Assembly: GCA_964537715.1 (NCBI GenBank)
Contig: CAZIAH010000002.1
Coordinates: forward strand, 72,276-136,275
Length of the DNA: 64,000 nucleotides
Direction: 5' to 3'
From: CAZTZL01 sp964537715
GTDB taxonomy: Bacteria > Zhuqueibacterota > QNDG01 > DSAB01
Below the pieces are notes generated by a model, which worked only from the letters and a program-made list of their open reading frames with translations, made no database searches and was not told the origin of the DNA. The first letter of the stretch is position 1; each line of letters begins with the position of its first letter. A program made the translations under genes and the position numbers. This document shows positions 11,001-20,004 of this stretch, one piece after another.

Positions 11001-11751
11001 AATAGTCAAATTGTTTTAAACTTTCATTGCTTAAGAGAAATTGTGTCTGTTTTTCAATGTAAACCTGGTAGTCATTCGGAGCCGGAGTAGTATCGGGCTT
11101 TCTTCCCGTTTCAAAATCGTGATAGAGCTCGATAAATTGCTCAAATAATAATTTCAATGAAAGTCCGTCACATATAATATGATGAACATTAATAAGCAGA
11201 ACGGATTCCCGTTTTGATCGAAATAAATAGACTTTAATCAGTGAATCCTCAGCCAGATTAAAAGGAAGCTTATATTTTTCAATAACAGTCTGTTTCATGT
11301 ATTCCGTGTTATCAGGACAATCGATGATCTCAAAAAATTGTTTTGACGAGTTGAAAACACATTGATAGACTTGCTCCTCAGGATCTGGAAGAGTGATAAA
11401 TTTGCTCTTTAACGGCCAGTGTCTGTGGATCAGAATATCGAATGCCCGTTTGATATTTGAACTATTAAATTCATTTCTGATTTTAAATGAGAGAGCAATA
11501 TTGTACGCTGAAGACGAAGGTGACAGCTCATGAAGAAACCATAATGCTTTCTGATTTTCTGCTAATGGGAATAGGATTATTTGGTCTGAATGGTGTGAAT
11601 TCAACAGATCGAGTATTTTTTGCTTACCGTTTTTTAATGCCCCCAATGTTTCTTTATTTAAACGACCCACTTCAATTCTATAGTTCAGGTTCCCATTTTC
11701 GGTCCATAATTTCAGACCTGGAGGAAAACCGGTTTTTGCTCGGATAGTCAT
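8029..11751 (-). CDS. Hybrid synthetase: docking-C-FkbH-PCP
   Basis: A 1240-residue protein. Residues 1-50 resemble a TubC-type N-terminal docking domain (GNLNYRI, then NGKQKILDLL). A condensation domain follows (about 60-500) with an intact HHIICDG at 190-196. An FkbH-like region spans about 520-1050: an SGNH-like N-part, the HAD motif DCDGTLW with D723 and D725, CSKN near 767-770, VDDNP at 823-827 and a GNAT-like C-part (LKDRFGDYGL). The carrier domain has GGRS with Ser 1164. FkbH domains load a glyceryl or related three-carbon unit from a phosphoglycerate onto a carrier. The C domain before it suggests the upstream acyl chain is joined to that unit, perhaps as an ester. Its ATG overlaps the previous stop by 4 bases. 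No adenylation domain is present. Confidence 0.9.
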   Translation of the reverse strand: MTIRAKTGFPPGLKLWTENGNLNYRIEVGRLNKETLGALKNGKQKILDLLNSHHSDQIILFPLAENQKALWFLHELSPSSSAYNIALSFKIRNEFNSSNIKRAFDILIHRHWPLKSKFITLPDPEEQVYQCVFNSSKQFFEIIDCPDNTEYMKQTVIEKYKLPFNLAEDSLIKVYLFRSKRESVLLINVHHIICDGLSLKLLFEQFIELYHDFETGRKPDTTPAPNDYQVYIEKQTQFLLSNESLKQFDYWKNVLKSASPRIEMKTDFLRPPIPLFEGSTLFFRLKEEPYNKISNYVKNNNTTTYVFLFTVFELFLAKLSRQNNFCIGTPVAARTDQYFESNFGYFLNMLPIPADVAEAYIFHDQINKNKKKILDALDNQDYPFPLLVDKLAPNRDASRTPQFQIMFNLMNRKTLGPLIDLLKPTKDELELNFDSLTLSPFKINDQEGQFDLTLEVLDDSSALYCALKYNTSLFKKETVEKFQEEIIQLIDFVLQDDERVIPLTLNKVSPSFQEKQSEKPEIIINLTGTFTVENLISYFQFWLDQMEYPHQINDVVYNQIEQQLLNPKSEFYRYPNSYNLVFIRIDDWINKENKDHKKQIESAYQKYEQFAAALDSFTRTSSAHLLITLCPSSVKSLQDKSISQLINDLESKINKLALKYQSVYFIHYHEILNDYHVREYDEPLGENLGHLPFTEDFSIGLSTIVCRKIYTTLKPPFKAVVFDCDGTLWKGVLGEDGISGLSLGKAEIKLQQFALDLYNKGYVLCLCSKNEEEDIFEVFSSHPHMLLKNEHIAFRRINWKSKPENLISIAREMNVSLNSIVFVDDNPIECVKVRMVLPEVLAIQKKNNCNNIDYITNSFAFDILKLTEEDKLRSKHYLIDQHRQSFHEKSLSFADFIQGLKLQIDIQPINEETMSRVSQLSFRTNQFNFTTIRRTEREIKQLLKDRKNHIYTVKLKDRFGDYGLIAVMILQEYDNKSIRIDSFFVSCRALGKGVEHEMIQFIVRFAQQKHCSHLIFPFNKTKKNTPAKIFLTTYFNNHVCDTDKQTLIYCVPLEQAQKVVFKPDQISEPQKNDEPQKSDKPHESEISSQILERNAFISKVSQKYYSGELIRDAILKNTQQNRKPLSTGKTNSRTEKILLKYWQQVLNVEHLDVKENFFEIGGRSILIPQILIKLKKFENIDLHIVHMFQYPTIKSLAQFIEGSQQTQLLKTSQKLAKNQKTAIQQQKERIAMARLKNTRI

Positions 11752-12947
11752 AGCTTTCCTTTTACCATATGAACATTCTGGTCCTTTTCTGATTCGATAT
11801 TTTTTGAGTCTGCAAGCGAAGCCTGAATCTCATTGAGAATGCCGGTTATGCTGAGATCATCCAAAAGCCTTGCAATTCCCAAATCGACATTAAAATCTTT
11901 CTTTATAAAATTATTGATTTCAATAGCACTCAGAGAATCCAACCCCAGATTTGAAAGAGGAACATTTTCCTTCAGATATTCAAGTGGAATTTCCATCGCA
12001 TCGGATATCTTTTCATTTAAATAAACGGATACATTTTCTTTAACCAGTCTCTCAGAATCTGTAATTGCATTTTGCGAACTTTTTGAACTGTTCTTATGAA
12101 TATCCTGTTTGTTTTTTTTCGCCTTAACCTTGTGAAGGTGAGGTTTTTCACAACCTGCAATATAAAGCTGGCGTGCAAAATAGTGGTTGTCCGTTTTTAA
12201 CATTTCATACCACTTTTCAGCGAGTGCCTGCAGTATCTCTTCTCTTAAATATCCTTTTTGTACCAGGCTGCGCGAAATATTCACATCTTCAGCCTGCAGC
12301 ATGGCTTTGTCCCCTTCGATTTTATTATGGGCGCAAACCACGTTGAAGCTGATATTCTTAAATCCAGCAAGTTCCATTAATCCGGGCAATTCACGGCCGA
12401 TATATGGATTGCCGCCCTCGTCAATACGAGACCGACAATAAGCTTCATACATAAAAGCAAGTTCTTTAACAGCAGGGTAAGTGATTAAATGTAAGGAAAA
12501 ATCATTACTCACTACAATTAATTTGCCACCCGGTTTCAGGATCCGAAATAATTCTGCAAATGCACGACCAGGATCAGGGAGATGTTCAAAGACCAATCGG
12601 CTGATTACAATATCATAACTATTGTTGTCCAATCTTGTGTCTGTTATTGAACTTTCCACGGTTTTTATATCCGATGCAGCTATTTTTATATTCTCATTCA
12701 AGAGTTTAAACAAATAGGGATCGTTTTCTAAGCCAGTAACTTGACATTGAGGTAACCGTTCAAGTATTCGTAAAAGGAGAAAACCTGGACCACATCCACA
12801 TTCAATTATTTTCATCCCATCTTTTAGACCGATTTCCTGATAAATCTTAAATTCCTTTTCAAAAAACAGATCTACCTGACCTTTAAGTCTTTTAACTTCA
12901 GAGTCGATATTACTCGAAAAGTCTTTAATTTTATATGATCCGTTCAT
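11748..12947 (-). CDS. SAM-dependent methyltransferase fused to a carrier protein
   Basis: A 399-residue protein. The N-terminal 270 residues form a class I methyltransferase with the SAM loop ECGCGPG (49-55) and the later motif FRILKPGGKL. After a Lys/Asn/Ser-rich linker (about 272-298), residues 300-385 are an acyl-carrier domain with LGLDSLS, phosphopantetheine Ser 338. Its coding end overlaps the start of the C-FkbH-PCP gene in an ATGA, pointing to translational coupling. In methoxymalonyl-type pathways a stand-alone O-methyltransferase and carrier work with FkbH; by analogy this protein may methylate a carrier-bound intermediate. The dehydrogenases of that pathway are not fused nearby, so methoxymalonyl formation is not shown. 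C- or N-methylation is equally possible. Confidence 0.88.
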   Translation of the reverse strand: MNGSYKIKDFSSNIDSEVKRLKGQVDLFFEKEFKIYQEIGLKDGMKIIECGCGPGFLLLRILERLPQCQVTGLENDPYLFKLLNENIKIAASDIKTVESSITDTRLDNNSYDIVISRLVFEHLPDPGRAFAELFRILKPGGKLIVVSNDFSLHLITYPAVKELAFMYEAYCRSRIDEGGNPYIGRELPGLMELAGFKNISFNVVCAHNKIEGDKAMLQAEDVNISRSLVQKGYLREEILQALAEKWYEMLKTDNHYFARQLYIAGCEKPHLHKVKAKKNKQDIHKNSSKSSQNAITDSERLVKENVSVYLNEKISDAMEIPLEYLKENVPLSNLGLDSLSAIEINNFIKKDFNVDLGIARLLDDLSITGILNEIQASLADSKNIESEKDQNVHMVKGKL

Positions 12948-13005
12948 TCGCTTCTATCCGCTGGCAATAAAAGGAATTCATGAAAATACCATTTCATCTT
13001 TAAGC

Positions 13006-16000
13006 TCAAATAAATGTTGACTCTTTTATAGCTTTTTGAATTTCATTTGCTAAATTCCTGACAAAAGGTTCGATTAATGTCCCTCTGGGATAACAGGGTA
13101 TCAGGTGCTTAACTACTCCCTGTTTGGCAATATGACCAAATCCACATTCAGGATCTTCAAATCCGATAAAAATTGCTTTGGGGATAAATACGTCTATTTT
13201 TCCATTATATTCCGATGGTTCATATTCCAACAGTGCTTGATCAAAATATTTTTTAATCCGTAAATGATAAAAGCCATTTTGATTGTTCACTCCAAATAAT
13301 TGCAGGCCTCGTATCATACTATATTTCATCGAAAATTTTATTCTACTTAACTGAATTCTATATTTTTCTTTCAAAAAATCTATCTTGGATACACCATCGG
13401 CGCTAAAAAAATTCCTGATATGAAATAAAACATTCAATATCTCATTTGTTTTACGAACCTTAAACGGGAGGGGATGTTTAACATCTTTTACATTATAAGA
13501 TTCAATCATAGCAACACATCCAACTGTATCACCTTTCTGTTGAAGCTGCTGAGCCACTTCCAGTGCGATATTCCCGCCCAGACAATACCCGCCTAATAGA
13601 TAGGGTCCCTGAGGCTGGATCTTTTTAATTTCTTTGATATATTTAGCTGCCACAGTTTTAAAATCAGCTTGAATTTCTGTTCTGCCATCAAGAGCTTCTG
13701 CTTGAATACCATAGACCGGTTGGTCATTGCCTAAATAACCTGCCAGAGATCTGAAAATAAGTACATTGCCTTCGGCACCATGTATCAGAAATAAAGGTCT
13801 TTTCGATCCCGCAGCTTGAATAGGTACCAGACAAGACCACAAGTCTTCAACATGTTCATGATCTATTATTTTCGATAGGGTTTTTACTGTCGGTGCTTTA
13901 AACAAACTGGAAAGAGGAATATTTTTGCCGAATGATTTTTCAATATCAGAAAACAGTTGAGCCGCCAGTAGAGAATGACCACCCAGATTAAAAAAGTTAT
14001 CATTAATGCCGATTTTTTCTATTTTCAGTAAATTCTGCCAGATTCCCAGTAATTTTCTTTCTGTAGGACTATGTGATGCCACCTCTTCAACAGCACCGGT
14101 TGTTTTAATATCTGGCTTTGGTAATGCCTTACGATCCACCTTGTTGTTGAGTGTCAATGGAAACTCATCCAAACATTGAATAAAATTAGGAATCATATAT
14201 TCAGGCAAATGATTGCTTAAAAATTCTTTTATAGCAGAAATATCCAGATTTTCTTTTGTTTTTAAATAAGCCACCAGTCGTTTATCGTTTTCGGAAAATT
14301 CATATATTGTGCATACCGATTGAATAATACCTGGATAAGTATCAAGAATACTCTCAATCTCACCCAGTTCTACTCGAAATCCGCGTAATTTGACCTGAAA
14401 ATCAATCCGGCTGATATATTCCAGATTGCCATCATCCAGATATCTGGCCAGATCACCGGTCCGATATACCCTGTCTTGTCTATTTCCAGTTAATGGATTT
14501 ACAATAAATCGCTCAGAAGTCAAATTGTCCCGGTTTAAATAGCCCTGTGATACACCCTGACCGCCTATAAACAACTCGCCGATTACTCCGACTGGAACCG
14601 GTTGGAGATGTTTGTCGAATATGTAAAATGTCGTGTTTCTGATCGGTTTGCCGATAAGGGGTTTGTCATTATAACCCTTTAATTTATAAATTGAAGACCA
14701 GACAGTTGTTTCGGTCGGCCCGTACATATTCCAAACGGATCCAGCCTGTTCCTGCAGTTTATTTGCCAGTTCCAGAGGCAGTGCTTCACCACCACATAGT
14801 ATTTTGATTTTTGCCGGGGGATGCCAGTCTAACTGGTACAGCATTTGAAAGGTGGCGGGTGTAGCTTGCATTATGGAGATATGGTTTTGCGCAATATAGT
14901 GCATCAACTGCTGACCATCCCGAGAGATTTGTGATGTTGCCAGTACAATTGTTGCCCCTGTTATTAAAGGAAGATACAATTCCAGGCAGGATATATCAAA
15001 GGAGAGTGTGGTTAATGCCAGTAATCGGTCATGTTTTTTGATCCCTGGCTTCTGCTGCATAGCCAATAAGAAATTGGCAAGAGCAGCATGATGAATCTGA
15101 ACTCCTTTAGGTTTACCTGTCGAACCGGATGTATAAATAATATAAGCAGTTGTATCGCCGTTTATCCTGGTTAATACATCTATATCCGGTTCTTTGAGAA
15201 TGGCATCCCAGTGTTTTTCCAAAAACAGCAGTACAACGGGTGGTTTATAATCAAAATGAGTTGTCAGCTCGGCTGTGCTGATAATAAATTTAAGTTGTGA
15301 ATCATCTATCATGAAATTAAGACGGTGCTTAGGAAAGGATGGATCAAGCGGCACATAACTCGCTCCTGCTTTCAATATACCCAATATCGTCACGAGCATT
15401 TGAACGTTACGTTCCAGACACACCCCTACGGATGTATTGGGAGTTAATCCCTTTTCGATTAAGTAGTGGGCCATTTTGTTTGAGAGTGTGTTTAAATCCT
15501 TGTAACTGATTGATTCCTTGTCACATATAACTGCGGTCTTGTTTTTATGAGTACGGCTTTTTTCATAGAACATTTCAATAAAATAAGTATTTTTATTTGA
15601 ATGCTGCTGTGTGTCATTCCAGTTATTTAAAATCTGATGCCTTTCTGCCTGTGTAAGTAGTGACAGCTGGGATATGGAGATATCACCGTTATTTGTCACA
15701 TAACGCAGCAGTTCTTCAAAGTGAACCAGTAACCGCTTAACCATGGACTCATGTGAGAGATCTGTAGAATATTCAATACAACCATGAAACCGATCCTCTT
15801 TTTCCCACATATATAAGGAGAAATCATATTCTGACAAACCCCGTTCGAGAACTTCCTCAGCGAAGGTTATGTTATCGGTTTTAATTTCTGCTGTTAAATA
15901 ACTTTGAAAGGCAAACATGACCTGAAACAGAGGATGTATATTAATATGCCTTTCTACTTTCAGAACATTGAGTAGTTCCTCAAAATGAAGCTGACTATGT

Positions 16001-19000
16001 TCCAATGAATGATAAAATCCTTCCTTAATCGTGTTCACAAATTGCAAGAATGTCAGATCCTGACTGAAATCAGCCTTGTTAGCCAGCATATTCAGAAAAA
16101 ATCCGATAATATTTTTAACTTGTCTGTTTTCTCTATTGGCATAGGGTGTGCCAATAATGATTTTATCCTGACCAGTATATTTATGAAACAAAACATGTAA
16201 TGCACTTAAAAGACAGATGAATGGTGTAACAGAATATTTTTCACAAAATTGCTTGATGGAACTGGAGACTTCTCTTGAAAATGAAAAATGACAGGTAGCT
16301 CCTTCAGCCGACAATTCAGCGGGCCTTGGTTCTTCATAGGGAAACTCAAGAACCGGAATATCCGAACTTAAATATTTTTGCCAATAATCGATATCGGACT
16401 TTCGATTAGGATACCCCTGTTTGGTTTGTTCCCATAAGGCATAGTCAGCATATTGTACCGTCAATTCCGGTAATTCTGGTTGCTTTCCGGTTGCAAGGTC
16501 ACCATAGACAGTTGCCAATTCACGATGAAAGATATCAAAGGACCAACCATCGATTAGTATATGAGGAATAAAGAGTACCAAAACCACTTCATCGGCCGTG
16601 ATTCGATAAAAATTGATTTTATATAATGGTGGTTCATCCAAATGAAAGGGCTGACGCACATTTCTGATGACCGATTCTCTGAGCTTATTTTGTCTTTGTG
16701 TGGGTTTATAAGAAAGAAGGTCAATGGTTTCAATATTAAGGATCGCTTCAGAACTGATTTTGATAAGCGGTTTGCCGTCAATATTATAAAATGTTGTTTT
16801 AAATGCTTCGTGCCGCTGTAGTAAAATTGCCGTGCTTTCCTGCAATAAATCAAGATCGATCGAACCCGTGATACGCAATGACAATGCCAGGTTATATGCC
16901 GGATTATCAGGATCATACAGGTTTAAAAACCACAGCCGTTTTTGAGCAGCTGACATGACAAGCGCATCATGTGAATCTCTGGGTTTGATGACTGAGTCAT
17001 CGACCTTGTCCTCATCTACAGTGAGTTTTTTACTTATAACCTGTATAAAATCGTTAATTACTGGATTGTTAATTAGTTCTGAGATCGAGATTTTAATGTT
17101 AAGCTTTGTTTTTATTTCATTGATAATCCTGACTGCCATTAGAGAATGGCCGCCCAGATTAAAGAAGTTATCATGAATGTTTAAATGATCTACACCAAGA
17201 CACTCTTTCCAAATGTCTGTGATTAACTGACTGACTTCATCCCGGGATCTTTTGTTATATTGTTCTTTTGTTATCTCACTTTTAACAGATTTTTGCTTAT
17301 CAGAATCAGAAGGAGAATCGATAGTTGATCCGTTATCAATCCAGTAACGTTTACGTTCAAAAGGGTATGTCGGTAAAGGGAGTCTCTGACGGCTTTCTTC
17401 CCGGTAAAGTTTTTGCCAGTTAAAATCGATTCCTGCAAGCCATAATTTTCCGATGGTTTTTAAGATAAATGCGACATCCGAACCATGCTCTTTCGGATGA
17501 GGCAATGATGAAAGGACAGTGTGATCATCTGTAAGGTTTGAATTCATCCTTACCAACGTCCCTAACGTCTGACCTGGACCAATTTCCAAAAAGATTCTGT
17601 TTTTTGCTTTTAATAATTCCTCTATACCTTCAAAGAAACGAACAGTATTCCGTATGTGTTTTGACCAATAGTTAGGATCTGTCGCTTGCTCTGAAGTGAT
17701 CCAGGAACCACTCACATTCGATATAAATGGAATTTCAGGAGGATTTAAATTCACCTTGCTCACTTCTTTTGTAAAATCATTTAATATAGGGTTCATCATT
17801 TCTGAATGAAATGCATGCGACGTGTGTAACTCTCGTGAATTTATTCCCTCTTTCGCCAGTTTGCTCTTGAATAGATCGATAGCCCTTTTTTCTCCGGATA
17901 CGACACAGTATGATGGGGCATTAGATGCCGCTAATGATATATCATCATTTAATAACGGAATAATACTTTCATTTGATATCGGGACAGCCAACATTGAACC
18001 ACTTGGAAGATTCTGCATTAATTGACTGCGTTTTACGACAATCGATAAGGCCTCTTCAAGAGTAAAAACACCAGCTAATACGGCCGCCACATATTCCCCA
18101 ATACTGTGACCAATCAATGCCTCGGGATGAATTCCCCAAGAAATCCAGAGCTTCGATAGAGAATATTCAATAGTGAACAGGGCAGGTTGTGTTATGTACG
18201 TCTGATTTAATTCTCGCTCCGCATCTTTGATATTGTCATTTTTTGGATATATAATTCTTCGAATATCTTTATTGAGATAATGTTGAAGTATGTCTGAACA
18301 GCGGTCAATATTTAAACGGAATTCAGATTCACTTCGATAGAGATCCAGGCCCATGTTGACATACTGTGATCCCTGGCCCGTAAACATGAATACAATAGGA
18401 GGATTTCTTTTTTCTTGATAGATACTCCATACATGGTCTGGATCCCTTGTTTTTAAAATCGATATTGCAGTGTCAATATTCTGACAAACTGCAATCCTTC
18501 GATGGTTAAAAGCTTTCCGTCCTATCTGAAGAGTATAAACTGCGTCTGCCAAGTTAATTTCCGGATTTTTCTTAATGTGTTCAACAAAATTGTGTGTCAT
18601 TTTCTCTAAAGCAGACTCAGTCTTCGCCGAAAAAATCAGCAGCTGATAAGGACGAGTATCAGAAGAAAGTTCTGCTTTAGGAGCCTCCTCTAATATAACA
18701 TGGGCATTTGTTCCTCCGATACCAAAAGAGCTGATCCCGGCGCGACGAGGGAATGTATTCGCCGTCCATTCAGTCAATTTTGTATTAACATAGAAAGGAG
18801 TACTATCAAAGTCTATATTCGGATTTGATCTTTTAAAATGCAATGAAGGCGGTATCTGCCTATGCTTGAGGGCCAATACTGTCTTAATGAGACCGGTAAC
18901 TCCACTAGCGGCGTCTAAATGCCCTACATTTGATTTCACTGAACCAATAGCACAAAACTTATTCATATTCGTTTTTAAGCGGAATGCCTTTGTTAAAGCT

Positions 19001-20004
19001 TCTATTTCCGTCGGATCTCCTAAGGCTGTTCCTGTACCATGGGTTTCAATATAGGAAATCGTTTCTGGATCTACTTCTGCGTCAGCCAAAGCCTCAACAA
19101 TGACCTTTGCCTGGCCGGTCACACTGGGTGCTGTATAACTCACTTTTAGTGAACCGTCGTTATTCTTTGCCGATCCTTTGATAATGGCTTCAATGTGATC
19201 CCCCTCTTTCAGAGCCTCTTCATATCGTTTCAATACCACGACTCCTACACCATTACCAAAAATCGTACCTTTCGCATCGGCATCAAATGGTCGACAATGT
19301 CCGTCCGGTGAAGGGATAAAACCTTCTTTATACCAATATCCCGTGTTTTGCGGAACAACAATTGTCACCCCTCCCGCAATAACAATATCACATTCATAAT
19401 TCAATAAACTCTGACATGCTATCTGTACGGCTACCAATGAACTTGAGCAAAAAGTCTGGACTGTACAACAGGGCCCTTTTAAATTTAATTTATACGCCGC
19501 ACGAGTTGTTAAAGCATCAGGAGAATTAAATAAATAACTTTCAAACTCGTCACTCAACGCCGTATCTTTTGGATTAGTGATCAGATTATTATAGAGGTAA
19601 CTGCTCTTGCTTATGCCTGCATATACTCCAATTGTTCCTTTATATCTTTCGACATCATACCCGGCAATCTCAAGAGATTCCCAAACGCATTCCAAGAACA
19701 GACGATGCTGTGGATCAGTCACAGAGGCCTCACGAGGACTGTATCCAAAAAATTCAGCATCAAACAGTTCAATATTCTTCAATAAAGGCCTTGCTTTGAC
19801 ATAATCCTCACTATGCAATGCTTCCTCACTAACACCAGCTGCCCTTAATTGCTCGTTATTGAAAAATGTAACAGACTCAATTCCCCCCTGTAAGTTATTC
19901 CAGAATTCTTCAGTATTCTGGGCACCGGGAAATCGGCCGGCCATTCCGATGATTGCGATTTCAGATCCATTCAATTTTGTATATATTTTTGAATCGTCCA
20001 TCAT
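13006..20004 (-). CDS. Hybrid PKS-NRPS: KS-AT-ACP-C-A(Gly)-PCP-TE
   Basis: A 2332-residue megasynthase. KS (12-440) has C186, H322 and H362, with TFCSSS instead of the usual TACSSS. AT (530-830) has S634 and HAFH at 730-733 (malonyl type). ACP Ser is 954. The C domain (about 1015-1450) reads PHILIDG at 1147-1153: the first His of HHxxxDG is Pro, the second, catalytic one is kept. The A domain (about 1475-1960) gives specificity residues D1670 I1671 L1674 Q1713 L1736 G1738 M1760 V1768 W1769 K1955, close to known glycine codes. PCP Ser is 2011. The TE (about 2065-2325) has GGYCLGG with C2141, and PRGTL at 2306-2310. The start codon directly follows the stop of the KR-containing PKS gene. A beta-ketoacyl-glycyl thioester at a terminal TE is the precursor type for tetramic acids; this is inference. 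Confidence 0.92.
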   Translation of the reverse strand: MMDDSKIYTKLNGSEIAIIGMAGRFPGAQNTEEFWNNLQGGIESVTFFNNEQLRAAGVSEEALHSEDYVKARPLLKNIELFDAEFFGYSPREASVTDPQHRLFLECVWESLEIAGYDVERYKGTIGVYAGISKSSYLYNNLITNPKDTALSDEFESYLFNSPDALTTRAAYKLNLKGPCCTVQTFCSSSLVAVQIACQSLLNYECDIVIAGGVTIVVPQNTGYWYKEGFIPSPDGHCRPFDADAKGTIFGNGVGVVVLKRYEEALKEGDHIEAIIKGSAKNNDGSLKVSYTAPSVTGQAKVIVEALADAEVDPETISYIETHGTGTALGDPTEIEALTKAFRLKTNMNKFCAIGSVKSNVGHLDAASGVTGLIKTVLALKHRQIPPSLHFKRSNPNIDFDSTPFYVNTKLTEWTANTFPRRAGISSFGIGGTNAHVILEEAPKAELSSDTRPYQLLIFSAKTESALEKMTHNFVEHIKKNPEINLADAVYTLQIGRKAFNHRRIAVCQNIDTAISILKTRDPDHVWSIYQEKRNPPIVFMFTGQGSQYVNMGLDLYRSESEFRLNIDRCSDILQHYLNKDIRRIIYPKNDNIKDAERELNQTYITQPALFTIEYSLSKLWISWGIHPEALIGHSIGEYVAAVLAGVFTLEEALSIVVKRSQLMQNLPSGSMLAVPISNESIIPLLNDDISLAASNAPSYCVVSGEKRAIDLFKSKLAKEGINSRELHTSHAFHSEMMNPILNDFTKEVSKVNLNPPEIPFISNVSGSWITSEQATDPNYWSKHIRNTVRFFEGIEELLKAKNRIFLEIGPGQTLGTLVRMNSNLTDDHTVLSSLPHPKEHGSDVAFILKTIGKLWLAGIDFNWQKLYREESRQRLPLPTYPFERKRYWIDNGSTIDSPSDSDKQKSVKSEITKEQYNKRSRDEVSQLITDIWKECLGVDHLNIHDNFFNLGGHSLMAVRIINEIKTKLNIKISISELINNPVINDFIQVISKKLTVDEDKVDDSVIKPRDSHDALVMSAAQKRLWFLNLYDPDNPAYNLALSLRITGSIDLDLLQESTAILLQRHEAFKTTFYNIDGKPLIKISSEAILNIETIDLLSYKPTQRQNKLRESVIRNVRQPFHLDEPPLYKINFYRITADEVVLVLFIPHILIDGWSFDIFHRELATVYGDLATGKQPELPELTVQYADYALWEQTKQGYPNRKSDIDYWQKYLSSDIPVLEFPYEEPRPAELSAEGATCHFSFSREVSSSIKQFCEKYSVTPFICLLSALHVLFHKYTGQDKIIIGTPYANRENRQVKNIIGFFLNMLANKADFSQDLTFLQFVNTIKEGFYHSLEHSQLHFEELLNVLKVERHINIHPLFQVMFAFQSYLTAEIKTDNITFAEEVLERGLSEYDFSLYMWEKEDRFHGCIEYSTDLSHESMVKRLLVHFEELLRYVTNNGDISISQLSLLTQAERHQILNNWNDTQQHSNKNTYFIEMFYEKSRTHKNKTAVICDKESISYKDLNTLSNKMAHYLIEKGLTPNTSVGVCLERNVQMLVTILGILKAGASYVPLDPSFPKHRLNFMIDDSQLKFIISTAELTTHFDYKPPVVLLFLEKHWDAILKEPDIDVLTRINGDTTAYIIYTSGSTGKPKGVQIHHAALANFLLAMQQKPGIKKHDRLLALTTLSFDISCLELYLPLITGATIVLATSQISRDGQQLMHYIAQNHISIMQATPATFQMLYQLDWHPPAKIKILCGGEALPLELANKLQEQAGSVWNMYGPTETTVWSSIYKLKGYNDKPLIGKPIRNTTFYIFDKHLQPVPVGVIGELFIGGQGVSQGYLNRDNLTSERFIVNPLTGNRQDRVYRTGDLARYLDDGNLEYISRIDFQVKLRGFRVELGEIESILDTYPGIIQSVCTIYEFSENDKRLVAYLKTKENLDISAIKEFLSNHLPEYMIPNFIQCLDEFPLTLNNKVDRKALPKPDIKTTGAVEEVASHSPTERKLLGIWQNLLKIEKIGINDNFFNLGGHSLLAAQLFSDIEKSFGKNIPLSSLFKAPTVKTLSKIIDHEHVEDLWSCLVPIQAAGSKRPLFLIHGAEGNVLIFRSLAGYLGNDQPVYGIQAEALDGRTEIQADFKTVAAKYIKEIKKIQPQGPYLLGGYCLGGNIALEVAQQLQQKGDTVGCVAMIESYNVKDVKHPLPFKVRKTNEILNVLFHIRNFFSADGVSKIDFLKEKYRIQLSRIKFSMKYSMIRGLQLFGVNNQNGFYHLRIKKYFDQALLEYEPSEYNGKIDVFIPKAIFIGFEDPECGFGHIAKQGVVKHLIPCYPRGTLIEPFVRNLANEIQKAIKESTFI

